This document shows positions 11,540 through 23,884 of a DNA stretch of 64,000 bases, in pieces (within the stretch, counting starts at the first letter, position 1; each line of letters starts with the position of its first letter). The notes beneath the pieces were generated by a model, which saw only the letters and a program-made list of their open reading frames with translations, was not told the DNA's origin and did no database searches. This DNA is from Sequoia sempervirens (lineage: Eukaryota; Streptophyta; Pinopsida; Cupressales; Cupressaceae): contig VDFB02000003.1 of the NCBI GenBank assembly GCA_007258455.2, positions 46,503,889-46,567,888 on the forward strand, written 5' to 3'. The translations under genes and the position numbers were made by a program.

Positions 11540-14500
11540 CCAGTTATTGAAGTCTTTAAGTTTATCATCATCCCGTTGTATTTTTGGTACAAACCATTTC
11601 TTGAGTGTATGAAACGACTCCATTCTTTTTGTAATCTTCTAACTCTCTAGATATGTATTGATGCTCATCAATAACCATTTTCACCATCTTCTCTGTAGGC
11701 TTCAAAGTTGCAGGAGATTCTATACTTCTTTGCAATACTTTGCACAATGTCATCAATGTGTGGTATGGGTTTCCATTTCTTGAACAAGGGATCCAAAATT
11801 GGTACGTGAGCCTTCATTTTCTCAAGTGCTTGAGTCATAGAAGCATAACAATCATATACATTCTCTACTTTATCCATAGTTATTTTGAGACTATGTGCCA
11901 AGATCTCTTCCAATATACTAAACATATGTTTTTGCACTCCTCGCTTGATCTCTTCATTAAGTTTCTTTAAACTTTCAATTTTCTATTTCAATGCATTTAC
12001 CTGATCAGTTGTAATTACAACTGAATCAATTTTCTAAATTGTGAGGGGCTGGTAAACTATCATTTATGTGCTCTGGGAAGGAACCACTCCCTTTAATTAT
12101 TGTTTCGGATTTACATTCTCCATGAACAACTTATTTACTTCATCATTCAAATCAATGTGTGCTTTCTTAGATTCTACTAGTCTAACCTCCAAAATTTTAA
12201 CAATAGCTTGGGCAAACATTGCTAAGTGCATAGTCATAATAGTTGCTTCCAATGGTGATGCATCTTGGTTTTGACTGTGACAGTTCCTCTTATCTCCTTC
12301 ACAACATCTAGCAGTCTTGGTTTTTCTATTCTTTTCTATTTTTTCCAGAAGGCTAGGGTTTCAATCCTTGGATTATAACTTGTACCACTCATTCCCCCAT
12401 CTAAATTGAATTCGATAATTAGCATGGGATCTTCTTGATTTCTTACTTGATCTAGTAAGAACAACTTTTTCAGCGTCATCCCAAGAATGATTAATATGTT
12501 TCTTTCCAACACCATTAATTATCTAGCCTCATGTAGATTGATATTTATTTAATTTATTCTTAGCTTATCAAATGTTTGGGTAACAATTTTATCATGCTAT
12601 GACTCTTCAGTACCCATCTCATTGATCTGAGGTCTCTCCTCAAATTCTTTCATTTTAATCTTGATCCAAAAATCCTTGAATTCAGGAGTTTTGATCAATT
12701 CATCATCCTCTATAAACCTAAGAGTAGCAACCACTCTTTCATCATCATGCATTTCTTGTTCACCATGTGTGTGCACATCCACTCTTTCTTCAGGTTGATG
12801 AGCATCTGTTGCAGCCTCAGGGAGTGGTTGATCAACTTCAACATCATCTTTTAAGTTCCTTAGCACACTAGCCACTTCCTCTATATCCCCCACCTCTTCA
12901 CTTATTTCATATGCCACAAGGGGAGTTGATTCATTTACTCTCTGCCTCTTAGGCCCTGAATCCTTTGGAGGTGAGTCTAATGAAATGAATTGTACTAAAG
13001 CAGTGTTTGGAAGGGGCTTTGAAATTGCAACTCCACGTGGCTTCTTAATGGGAAACTTGGTGGGTTTTGGGGATTTCCCTCCAAATTCCTTTGCTGGCTC
13101 AACATAAAATCCCAGGATCTTTTTCTTCTACATATGTCATAAAATCCTAGGAATTCAATTTCTTTCTTCTTTTTCTCTTCTTCAAATCTCCTTAGAATCT
13201 CCCATTTCCTTTTCCTTTGGAACACTTCTTGAGGTGTAAGGAATTTCTAATCACATCTTCTTCATAATCTACTTCATTGATAATCCTAGTTCTGGTGAGA
13301 ATTTTATTCCTTACAAAGTTTACATGACTTTTTGGGTTAAAGACCCTTTCCCCTTGGATTTCAAAGAATACTTAACCTTTAAATAACCTTGCAATTCTTC
13401 AAGGGTATCATACCCAATGGAAAATTCTCCATATACAGTTAGGTCGGGAAGGAATGTGCCTTTTTTCTACCTTTTTATAACATGCTTTTTCATCCATAAT
13501 AAATGCCACATAAACTCTGGAAACATAATTCAAAGAGAAGTGAACTTGGGTAAAATGTGTGGAGTTTGTGGACATCCATAGACTCTTATCATAGTATGTT
13601 TAGGTAGAAAGAATCAATCACCAAAATTTTTCCAGTGCCCTTAATCTGGCTTTAGTGCTAAGGGTTTAAGTAGCTCTCTAATTTCAGTAGGAATTCTTGG
13701 TGAAATATGACCAAGAGTGGCCATGAATCTTACCACAAAATCAACATGGAATGTTTCATAATCACCTCTTCTACATCTTCTATCCTAGATGTAACACCAA
13801 TGTTGCATGGGTAACCTATTTCCTTGTTAATAAGTCATCCCTTAGCACATTATTTTAGTCCATTTATCTTCGTTATGATACAATATTAAGTGACACAACA
13901 AAGAGTAGCTTTTGAAAGTGGTGGAGGCCGTGTTTCCTCTCACTTGTAAGAACCCCTCATGCAACCCTCAATGCAGTAAAGTTATACTCAATGTTCACTT
14001 CAGGGTTTTGAATTTTTATTGCCATCATCATGAGACTGATTGGCATATTTTCTTGAGCATCCATTCCAAGAACTTGACACAAAGAAAAATAAGTTCTTTT
14101 GAAATATATTTGAAAGTCTTCTACAACAAATGGCTCATTGTAGAAGGGGAGATAGGTATCCTCTTATTATTTGCACCTCGTTTTCATGTGCATAGGAAGT
14201 TCATCACTCATATAGGTTTTTCTCAATCTCATATAATACTCCTCACTTCTGTCCAAGTTGACCTTAGTGATGGCTTGTTTATTCAACATAAAGCACTCAA
14301 AAATTGTTGATTTAGTCAATACTACTAATGATGAGTCGTATGACATTTTGACAGTTCTAGTGGCAGGGTGATAATGTTGTGCCAATACTCTAATAAACTC
14401 GACATCTACAAAGATGTTTGGAACTATCAGATTGGCCAAATCTAAATCCCAAGGATTTGAAACTGGAATCTTTCCATCCCTCTTATCATAAAAATACCAA

Positions 14501-14770
14501 AATTAATCCCACCCTAAGATAGGAATAATTGCATCTATTCACCCATGAGCTATGTCTCTAAATACCTTTTTGAATCCTTTATCCATTGAATTGGGTAACA
14601 CTCCTAATATGGATTGTTGCAAAGGATTTTTCTTTGTTTTAGGGGTTGTGGATTCTACTTTTTTACTTGCAAGTTCACTCCTTTTAGCTGGCATGATGTA
14701 AAATTTACTTCTACTTGACCCTTTTAAGAATCTACTTGCAAAATTAAGAAAATTCAACACTTGTACACTT
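11540..14770 (-). pseudogene. Degenerate copy of the ~960-codon retroelement ORF
   Basis: Broken minus-strand frames in the same order as the better copy at 32789-35670. The start (14760-14539) is basic, with MPAKRSELASKK and PLQQSILGVLPNS. Next (14439-14167) comes LIVPNIFVDVEFIRVLAQ, matching LVVPNVFVNVELIKVLAK of the plus copy. A middle part near 13400-13600 shows weak matches such as LPDLTVYGEFSIGYD. A later part (12917-12597) has DDELIKTPEFKDF, matching DDTFVQTPEFKSF. Frameshifts and stops are many. The neighbouring gypsy pol genes and shared leader suggest a retroelement ORF. It may be the extra ORF1 known from Tat/Ogre elements, but that is inference. Confidence 0.5.
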
Positions 14771-15719
14771 GTTATGAAGGGTTTCTGTGAACTTACCTGA
14801 CGAAATGGTAGCTACAAAGTCTTCTTCCTTGAATTCCCTTGTCTTTGGCACACTGAGCTCTTGTGAATGATTGCAAAGATGGCATCAAATTCTAAGTATA
14901 TTTGCTACTGAGCTCAGTCACTTCACTATTATTCTGAATTCGTGCAAAATATTTCATAATTGGTCTCTATTTTGATTTTGAATATATTCCCATGATATTG
15001 GAGGATCAAACGGTCCGAGATAGGTGGTGTAATCATTTCCATTGTCGATATAAATGCTTTGAAAAATTGTATCATAGTACTGCTCCGTCATATCAAGACT
15101 ATCGTGGGGTGGTGATGTAATTTTATCATTCTTTATTCTCCCCGCTATATTGCACTTATTTATTTTTCTTGTTGCAGGATGACCGGTTAAAAAATCTCAT
15201 ACCACCACCCCACCCACTCCACTTTAAAGCATCACAGGACAATAGGTTACCTCCAACGACTAAGCGAACATTTACCACCATACTGTAGTGTCAAATTATT
15301 TACTCCTTGTAGGGCTACAAGTTACTTTCATTGTTAAGTGCTTCCTTACTACTAGCTTGTGTTCCTTATATTTAACTGTTGCGGTATAGCAGTAAACATT
15401 TTAAATTGTATCTTATGTCCTGCCATCCTGCACATACCTCTGTTGACTGTCGCGATATTGCGGTAAAGGTTTACACTAATTTTTTTGCCCCGCCATCCCA
15501 CCAAGGACCTTAGAATTGAACATATGTCACTTTGGGGGTGCGGTAATGAATTTTTTATGCATTTTAGGTGGAAATATGAGGATATATCATGGATGCAATA
15601 TTTTAGATATTATTTTATTTAAATATTGAACAATTTTCTAATCTTTGAAGCCATTCAAATCTTTTTTTTGGCTTTTTAGTGTTAGTCAAACCTAAAAGGT
15701 TATTTTTCTATTTGTAGTG
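14771..15719 (-). repeat. Retroelement leader (14771-15003) and candidate LTR (15004-15719)
   Basis: 14771-15003 is repeated at 19401-19647 with the same relation to the ORF start, so it is the 5' leader of that element family. Between 15004 and the integrase 3' end (~15720) lies non-coding sequence with two similar ~100-bp blocks (around 15370 and 15450, each with a CGGTA word and a CCATCC phrase). By position it would be an LTR lying between an upstream element's integrase and a downstream element's leader, but I could not fix TG and CA ends. Confidence 0.35.
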
Positions 15720-17060
15720 AGTAAGTTCACGAAGGTAGAGAAATTTTAACATAGGAATCAAGGATCTATTCAATGGGTTCAAGGTCAACTATGATGGTAA
15801 AATTAGGAAATTTTTTGGAGGTTGTAACAATGGCTCTAGTTGGGGATGAATGGATATTTAGACATTACAAGAATCTAGAACTATCTCTGGGACGTAGACC
15901 AAACTAGAAAAAATGGAGAAATCCTAAACTACTGTGCATGGATTTTAATCTTCTTTTAAGAAAAGAAGTGTTTCGGGAATTGTCCATCCACCAATTCCTG
16001 ATTTTCTCCTATCATGTTCTATAGATAATACGAATCTTCCCCACATTTATCTATGATGATGAATGGTCCCAACCACAAGGCCTCAAACTTACCATGTTTT
16101 CCCTTGTCTTGATTTCTTCCATTCCACATGAGAACCATGTCATTAATTTGAAATTTCTTGTTCTTGGATCTCTTGTCAAATAAATACTTCATCTGTTGTT
16201 GAATTTTTTTATTTTCTTTATGTGCTTAATTCAGACCTCATCTAGTCCTACTAATTGCTCCATCCTTTCTTTCATAGGCTCAGGGATATTCATATCCTCC
16301 TATAACATGAATTTGTAAATAGGAAAAAGGTTATGCATTGGCATTCTTGCTTGAGCTTCATACACTAGTTCAAAGGGAGATTTTCTAGTAGCTTTTTTCA
16401 CTGTGATCCTGTCTACTCATAATGCTAGTTTTAGTTTTGAATCCCAAGCTCTCTTGTTATTGTCAAGCATACTTCTAATTATCTTCACAATTCTCTTATT
16501 ACTAGATTCATCTTGCCCATTAGCCTGAGGGTGATAGGGGGAAGCATAAGAAATCACTATGCCATAGGATTCACAAAATTTATTGATTCATCAAATCTAA
16601 AGCACATCCCATTATCTGTGATTAATCTAACAGGGACATCAAACCTTGTGATGATGTTTTCTAGCAAGAAATTGATCGCTACTTTACTCGTAGATTTCTT
16701 GGTGAGGATTTCTTCAATCCATTTAATAAAGTAGTCAATGGCTACAAGTATCCATCTATGCCCCCTACTTGATTTATTTGTTATCTCTCCTATGAATTCA
16801 ATACCCCATTGGTAAAATTTTGCTTCAATTTGCATGGGTCTTAAAGGTAAAGCTCCCTGATATTTCAATTTTCTAGAGAATTTCTAGCATGCCTCACACT
16901 TACATATTTATGAGCATCTGCAAAGACCTTTGGCCAATAGTAACTAGCTCTCAATATCTTATGTGCAGTGGTCTTAGCTGAAAAGTGACATCCACATACA
17001 CCTTCATGCATTGCTTTCAAGGTTTGTTCTGTTTGTCCTTCATCTAGACATAACAATAGG
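15720..17060 (-). pseudogene. Ty3/gypsy integrase (decayed)
   Basis: Two overlapping frame pieces read as an integrase. 17056-16865 has the zinc-binding region (HEGVCGCHFSAKTTAHKIL, ASYYWPKVFADA), though the last Cys pair is disturbed by a frameshift. 16868-16557 has the catalytic core with the first Asp in VAIDYFIKWIEE and the second in LITDNG. The third acidic residue follows in another frame near 16500 (YHPQANGQDESSNKRI). Stops and frameshifts continue to about 15720, with weak homology to the C-terminal part. It belongs to the same minus-strand element as the RNase H and RT at higher coordinates. Confidence 0.8.
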
Positions 17061-17104
17061 ATGCACTCCTTATTTTTCCAAAACAGATCACCGTTTATAA
17101 AAAC

Positions 17105-17660
17105 CTACTTTGATGCTTGGAGTTTCAATGTTCTCTTTTGATTATCATTCATATGATCAGGGAACTTCATATGTTTGAGGTAATAGTCTATATCTGTATA
17201 CCAATGTGTGTGTCCAATTCTTGAAATCATATCCTTACGTTCTTCAATGTTACACACTTGAGCAGCTTCCAAGTTGGATTCAGCCATCAATTTTCTATAC
17301 ATTGCCCTCTAACAAGTTTTGTAATTTGGATGTCAATGTTGAATTCTTTAATTCTATTAATCCACCTACATCCACTTCTTGTGACTTTTTTCTATATGAA
17401 AACATCCTTAACTGTTGCATTTGACATATAAGAAATCCCCTGTGCCCCTACTAGGTATGGCCTAAATGCTTTCACTAGTTTTACCAGTGCATAAGCTTTC
17501 TTTTTTGTGGCATCATATTTTAATTCAGCTCCTTGAAGTGACTTACTAAAAAATGAGATTGGTTGCTCATACCCCTCTTCATTCTTTAGCAACAATATGG
17601 TAAGGTGCAAAAGAGAAGATCTAGAAGGGTTTACTAAAATATGGAACATTTAATACAGGG
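17105..17660 (-). pseudogene. Ty3/gypsy RNase H and connection region (decayed)
   Basis: 17649-17392 reads PISFFSKSLQGAELKYDATKKKAYALVKLVKAFRPYL (given here as landmarks PISFFSKSLQ and KYDATKKKAYA), the usual RNase H that follows gypsy RT, with the Glu of the active site changed in the KKKAYAL segment. 17302-17105 (GHTHWYTDIDYYL) matches the spacer before integrase in such elements. The order RT, RNase H, integrase is standard. Confidence 0.7.
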
Positions 17661-18897
17661 GCTTCTTTGATGGCTCTTTTTATTGAAACAAATGCATCTA
17701 TGGCTTCATATTTCCAATCACCCAGTGCCCCTTTCTTCAACATTTTTGATATAGGTTTACAATTTCAGAAAAATTGGAGATGAATCTTCTGAAAAAGTTG
17801 ATTTGTCCAAAGAAGGATTGGATAGCCATCACAATTTTAGGGATAGGAAACTTATCAATGGCCTCCACTTTCTCTGGATCAATTTTGACTCATTCATTGT
17901 AAACTATGTGTCCTAGTAATTTCCCTTCGGTTACAGTAAAATGACACTTTTTAGGATTCAAAGATATCCCATACTCAAGCTTTGATGAATGTCTTGTCTA
18001 GATGCATACAATGATCATCTACATTCTTTGAGTGTGTCATCAAGTCATCTTGGTAAACAACCATTATGATTTTAATCAAGTCTGCAAAGGCTACATCCAT
18101 GGCCCATCCATGGCCCTTTGGAAAGTAGCACTGACATTTGTAAGGCCAAATGGAATTCTCACATACACATAAGTTCCCAATCATGTAGTAAAGGTGATAT
18201 TATACTACTCTGATTCCTTAACCTTGACTTGGTTATAGCATTAGAACCCATCCATCATGGATAAAAGTTCACATCCTGTCACTCTCTGCAACATTTCTTC
18301 CATATTTGTGTTAGGATTAGAAGGCAGATATCTAACAGTTAAATGCAGATTTGATCAATAAAACAGATAAATAAAGCACACAAAAAATTATAGCAGAAAC
18401 AAGACAACACAGAGAATTTAACGTGGTTCACCCAATTTGGGCTACATCCACAAAATTGCATCCATCCAATGATTTTATTATCTAGTGTAAAACATATTAC
18501 AATCTTGCTAATAATTCCCGACTGCAACTCCCATCCCAATTGCTTATAGCAAGCTTTTAGAAGCTTCCAAAATTAGGGTTTTACAAAGTCGGTTTTTTCT
18601 TTTGTCGGTGACGAAGCAAAAAACAAGAAAAAAATTTTCTCGGGGGTTGCCACCCTCGAAACCTCGCCCAGCCCCGAGCCCCCGCAAGGATACATAAAGA
18701 GTGTATAGTATAGCATGATCATTCGCCACATACCAACAATTTAGGAGTGGGTAATTATATTTGAGGGATGAAACATTTATATTTCAAAAATCTACACACA
18801 ACCTTATATCTCCATTCTTTTTTCTTACTGGTACTAAATTTGATACCCAAGATGAATTCCTAAGAGGCTTGATTAGTCCATTCTTTTTTCTTACTAG
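17661..18897 (-). pseudogene. Ty3/gypsy reverse transcriptase, split by a solo LTR
   Basis: Pieces in order on the minus strand: GLIKPLRNSSWVSNLVPVRK (near 18830-18890), a CVDF region, KYNYPLL (near 18745), then after the solo LTR EEMLQRVTGCELLSMMDGF (near 18250-18305) and VVYQDDLM (near 18050), the catalytic YxDD. Against the plus-strand copy at 27094-27545 the match is close at the DNA level. A 20-bp phrase (CCATTCTTTTTTCTTACT) occurs at 18815 and again at 18880, just at the junction with the ORF1 fragment, so a deletion between short repeats probably removed gag and protease. Confidence 0.8.
18309..18738 (-). mobile_element. Solo LTR of copia family inserted in RT
   Basis: 430 bp beginning TGTTAGGATTAGAAGGCAG and ending CCAACA on the plus strand. 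The first ~290 bp match the LTRs of the copia element at 57775 and 61984 (TAACAGTTAAATGCAGAT, then ACGTGGTTCACCCAAT). It interrupts the gypsy RT exactly between codons that are contiguous in the copy at 27330. Flanks are ATTTG on the left and ATTTA on the right, a 5-bp target duplication with one change. No internal region remains, so it is a recombination product. Strand follows the orientation of the 57775 element. Confidence 0.8.
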
Positions 18898-19644
18898 TCG
18901 ACCTTAGTGATGGATTGTTTATTCAAAATGAAGCACTTGCCAATTGTTGATTTAGTGAACAATACTAATGGTGAGCCATTTGAAATTCTCACAGTTGTAA
19001 TGGCAGGGTGATAACGTTGTGCCAATACTCTAATAAACTCAACATCTATAAAGATGTTTGGGACTATTAGCTTGGTAAAATCTAAAGCCCAAGGATTCAA
19101 AACTAGAATCTTTCAATCCCTCTTATCATAAAAATACTAGAATAAATCCCACCCTGAGGTAGGAATAATTGCATCTTTGCACCCATGAGCTACGTCTCTA
19201 AATACACTTTTGAATCCTTTATCTGTTGAATTAGGTAACACATCTAATATGGATTGTTGTAGAGGCCTTTTCTTTCTTTTAGGGGTTGTGGATTTTTGTT
19301 TTTTACTTGCATGTTCACTCCTTTTAGGTGGCATGATGTAAAATTTACTTCTACCTAACCCTTTTAAGCATCTACTTTCAGAATTGAGAAAATTCAACAC
19401 TTGTACACTTGCTATGAAGGGTTTCTATAAACTTACCAAACAGAATGGTAGCTACAGAGTCTTCTTCCTTGAATTCCCTTGTCTCTGGCACGTCGAGCTC
19501 TTGTGAATGATTGCAAAGATGGCATCAAATTCTAAGTATATTTGCTACTGAGCTCAGTCACTTCACTATTAATGTCAATTTGTGCAAAATATTTCATAAT
19601 CTCTCTATTTTGATTTTGAATATATGCCCTTGATATTGTAGGAT
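18898..19644 (-). pseudogene. 5' leader and N-terminal fragment of the unknown retroelement ORF
   Basis: This is the second copy of 14260-15003, closely matching at the DNA level. 19400-19137 encodes MPPKRSEHASKKQKS and PLQQSILDVLPNS; 19100-18894 encodes LIVPNIFIDVEFIRVLAQRY. It stops abruptly at 18897 where the RT fragment begins, and at 19644 where a CACTA terminus begins. It is therefore the 5' part of the element whose pol lies at 15720-18897. Confidence 0.6.
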
Positions 19645-19850
19645 CACTAGTAGAATTTGGAAAATAAATGACTACGTGACTAAAACTTTTAGTCACATGA
19701 CTAACACTAGTATTATCTTGAAAATAAATGACTAATTTGGTCATTTATAAGTGACTAATTTGGTCATTGGGTAAAATCACAACTAAATGACTAATATCAG
19801 ACAAATAAAAATGACTAAATAAATGACTATTACTCCTCTATTCTTTTTTC
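19645..19850 (+). mobile_element. CACTA transposon terminus with subterminal repeats
   Basis: Begins CACTAGTAGAATTTGG, like the termini of plant CACTA (En/Spm) elements, and is followed by a dense array of ATGACTA / TAGTCA words in both orientations (19660-19830). The duplicated leader at 15003 continues uninterrupted (GGATCAAACGG), so 19645 is a genuine insertion point after GGAT. The opposite terminus was not found; it may lie in or beyond the N gap or be deleted. Confidence 0.6.
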
Positions 19851-22221
19851 TTTCGATTTTGATCATAATCCATAGAGCTAATTAAGCCCTCCTCATGGGA
19901 CCCCTACCTAAGCGGGCCATTTGGCCACCTAGGTTGCTTGGTGCACCAAAAATACCTATCGCATTGAAGGCATTGCCTCTCGGTACAGTCTTAAGTCCAC
20001 ATATTTTATAAAAAAATTTATAAACGTTTACATTCTTTAACTTTTATTACTCATTATGTTAATGAATCGTTAATGTTTTTAACTATGATTTGAAGCTAGT
20101 TTGATTTTCCTATTGTGTTAGCATGTCAAATGTATCAAAGAGCAATTGTGGTCAATTTCACTAATAAAATATGATTTAAAAATAGAATTATTTTATAATC
20201 TATGAAATCAATTGTGTGTGGATCATTTTTATAGATGTTATTTTTTATACAAGTTTGAACTCTGGTAATTTTAGGAGCACATCATGCTTATCTTAATTTT
20301 CACAACCTATATTAAAATGGCAATGTAGATAGATGAATTTTTTTCCCTAAAAATGAAGATTAATTTTTGTATGCCTTCCACACAATAGTTTTTTTGGTGC
20401 ATTTTAGCAATAGGTATTTTTGGTAGACAAATTGTTTTTTAAAAAAGGGTATTTTTGGTGCCTTGGTCGATTGGGTCGTGTATGCATTTGGAGGGAATCT
20501 CAGGCAGTTTGATTTTTTTCATAAAACATTGTGATTTCATGTTGGAGGGAAGTTTCGAAGTTTAATCAACAATTTGGTATTTCAACTCCCATGCGCATTT
20601 GAAGGTTTTCCAATTGCAAGTCTAACGAAGGAAACAACCATTGAATGCAAAGAGTGGTGGTTTCCATTTTTGTAATGCCAGAGCTTGTTGAGCAACGTTT
20701 TCTGAGTTGCAACACTAGTATCATTCAAGAAAGGGAAGAACATTAAACAAGGTTACAATCTAAAGGTAAGTGGAAATCTTGAATCCTGAAACCTCATGCT
20801 AATCTTCATCCTTTATGACAGTGATCTTGATGTTGCATATACTGTTCTTGCTTTCCATTGCTTCATTGTTGTTACAATCTTGTGCTTTCACTGATATAAT
20901 GATAATGCTCTTTCACATTGAATGAGTCTCATTGACTTTGACCCCTTTTCACTCTGTTCCATGGTCTTTTACATCTTCTTTTTGCATGATATCGTGTCAC
21001 ATGGCATTCATAACAACTGCTATTATCTCCTTCATTTTGCTATGATCCTCTGACACTCATATGCTTTGATATAACAGTGATCATTTGCAACTATTTTCCC
21101 TCTATATATTGTCTTTCATTCCTATCTCTTGCATGCCTTGGACTACTGTTATCATGCATTGAAAATTGGAACTCTTTATTCACTACATTGATAACTCATT
21201 GGCACTATCATTGTTTGTATTCATTGCTATCTTATGATGATTGTTCTTTATAGTCAATCCTTAAAATCATTGTTCTAATAAAAACATAATTTTTCTCTTT
21301 TGTGTTTACATTATGATCTCCTTGCTTTGAACCTTGTGCTTTGTGATTATCACATCTTTGTTACAATTCCTCAAGGTTTGACTTTCTTTCTCTGTTGACT
21401 ACAAGAGACCCCTTTGATCTTACAACCCCAAGCCTCTTAAAGAAAACTTAGAATCAATTGGCAACAGTGAACAAAAAACCATCATAGTTAATTTCATTTA
21501 TTTTCCAAGAGAATTCAATAAAAATATAATGGAAAACACACATCACTCTGTGGGCTAGGGTTTATTTGATTTGAAAACCTACCTTCAACATTCAAGTCAA
21601 AAAGTCAGCCTACCAAGTCTGTGTTGAGTCCTCCAAGTCTTAAGTAAAAAATCAGCCTGCCAAGACTGTTTTACGTCCAAGTCTTGTATCTATCATACAA
21701 GCATGATAAATGTTTGAAAATAATGTACACAATTGTATGATACAATGCATAAATTTGTACGCTTTCTCATTATATCAAAAGCTTCAAACTACAACTCACA
21801 TAAATTAGAAATGAGTTATAAAAAAACTTATTGTCAAGTACAATTTGCTCCAAATCAAAATTGCATTATCCAATTTACATAATTTTTTGTTTAACTAATT
21901 TTTGTGGGAAAATAAACTTAGTGTACAAATTAAAGCAAGAGTTATTTTCTAGGATTTCAAAGGCCTGTTGTTCACAAGTCCAATAAGATCATTATTGACC
22001 ATAGCAGAAACCACCTGCACTAATAGTGTTAAGTCAAAAAATATTCCACAAAAAGAAATATATTTTAGATAAACAGAGCCAGTTAGCCTTCTAAAATCTA
22101 GATAGCTGAATACAAGAAGGATAGTAAAACATAAAACATTAAAAGACTTTAAGATGTTGAATATGCCATGCAAGTAGTATAGAAGCATAATATTAAGATA
22201 GGAACAATTCATTTTTCTTAA
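19851..22221. other. No gene recognised
   Basis: A+T-rich sequence without convincing frames. It may be the interior of the CACTA element starting at 19645, but no transposase was recognised. Confidence 0.4.
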
Positions 22222-22321
22222 NNNNNNNNNNNNNNNNNNNNNNNNNNNNNNNNNNNNNNNNNNNNNNNNNNNNNNNNNNNNNNNNNNNNNNNNNNNNNNN
22301 NNNNNNNNNNNNNNNNNNNNN
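22222..22321. other. Assembly gap (100 N)
   Basis: Exactly 100 N, the conventional size for a gap of unknown length. It falls inside the LTR copy that resumes at 22322, a typical place for repeat-induced assembly breaks. Confidence 0.98.
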
Positions 22322-22871
22322 TATTAGCCTTCTTAGATTCAGGAGTTTTGTATTTATTGAATGTTTAAGATGCGAATTTAATGTGTTTGATTTCAAAACC
22401 TTTAAATTCCTATCACATTCATGAATACATGTACACGAAAAACGCAATTTTAGTTATAGATCATAAGTTGTGTTGTTAATTTATCCTCTCCATTAGGTTG
22501 TGAAAATATCATTTTCCTTCATTAAGAATGGATTATTAGGCCTTCTGATGAAACACTTATGTAATTAGATTGCCCAATTTGAGTTGTGAAAATAGATTCC
22601 ATAATAATCAGTTGTGAATCAATATGTCATAAATATCAATTAGGTGCATCACCAAAGTTTTAGTTTTAGGTCATGCATTCAATTCAATCCTTCTTACCCT
22701 TTTCTCAACAAATCATTCAAGTACCTAATTAATCATCATATAGGAACCAGCCTAGAATTTGGAGGTCTATCTTCGCCATAGGAACACCCACAGCCTGAAG
22801 ATAGTTCCCATGTTTCAACAAATTCTTGAATTTAACTATTCAAGCATTCGGGTGCAATCTGATTGACAACA
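22322..22871 (+). mobile_element. LTR copy, inverted relative to 2249-2805
   Basis: Aligns in reverse complement with 2249-2805 along its full visible length and ends GATTGACAACA at 22871. It is not followed by the primer-binding site seen beside the first copy, so it is a 3' LTR or solo LTR. Its start is hidden by the gap. Confidence 0.7.
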
Positions 22872-23470
22872 ATACTAATTGAAAGATTTCAAATGAACAT
22901 TTGCAAAAGAAGGTCGACTGTAAATTGAAAAAATAAACCCGCTTACATATTTGATGCCGAATTAAAAAAAATCACTCAATATTTGATAAAATGTCGATAG
23001 ACATTAAAATGTTTATATTTTGATGGATGTCGACTATGAGTTTTAATGTTAGTCGCTCTGAAAATATTTTTTCTGCAAACTATAGAGAATACCCAAAATA
23101 TTTTCTTTTGCCAAAATAATATGAAATTGAGCCCAATTTTTTTCTAAAATGAAAATGCCTTGCAACTATAAAACATTTCCACAAAGGACAACTGAGAGGG
23201 AGTATTTTTTACTACAAATTTGTAAGAATTGTTCCAGTTGATTTTGCAAACACCAAAATTCCTCTAATGGCTCCTGGGTTGATGAATCTAATTTTGATGA
23301 ATGAATAGGTGATCCTAGGGTTTTGAGGCCTTCTGAAGACAATGGCAAGATTGGATTTGACTCAATCTGCTCTAGAAATCAGCTTGGTCCCTGGGTGGAT
23401 TCAAGTAGCCTACAATGAATCTCTCTAGCCCAAATTTCTTGATCCTAGGATGAATCTTCACTGGAATGGA
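22872..23470. other. No gene recognised; internal start of minus-strand LTR element
   Basis: Reading leftward from the primer-binding site at 23480, this is the 5' internal region of the element whose LTR is at 23481-23877. There is no gag. Several AGTCGAC / GTCGACAT words occur near 22910-23050. Confidence 0.4.
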
Positions 23471-23877
23471 TTTGATACCATGTTGAAATAATGGATGCAC
23501 AATGTCCCTAAAGCTGTAGCCTTCAAGAGGACCTTTTCCAAGAAGAAATTCACTCACATAGAAAGTGTTGCAACTAAGGACATGAAAATAAAGATTATCT
23601 GATTGATCTAGAATATGATTAGAAATGTACATATGGCTTGAATATATAGGCATGAGTGATATACAAGATGCAATATTATGTTGCCATGTGTCTTGATCAC
23701 ATAACATGTGACAACATGTAAACCCTAACTACCTACCTAGGGAATGATAAAGTGATTGGGATAAGTTCTAGAAAATACAACTCATCCTTCTAGAAGGAAT
23801 CTTATCTCCTAAATACATGGAAAGGGTAATGACCCCATTATTAATGATTTTCTAATGATGCAACCTAGGACTTAATC
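23471..23877 (-). mobile_element. Truncated 5' LTR plus primer-binding site
   Basis: On the minus strand the LTR ends TTCAACA at 23481 and is followed immediately by TGGTATCAAA, an initiator-Met-type primer-binding site. The LTR matches 8829-9288 but lacks its first ~70 bp: homology stops at about 23877 where gypsy gag sequence begins, so the element was cut there by insertion or deletion. Confidence 0.7.
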
Positions 23878-23884
23878 AAAATAT

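Noticed and set aside
22193..22447. Frame spanning the N gap
   Set aside because: Translated through 34 unknown residues; not evidence of a gene.
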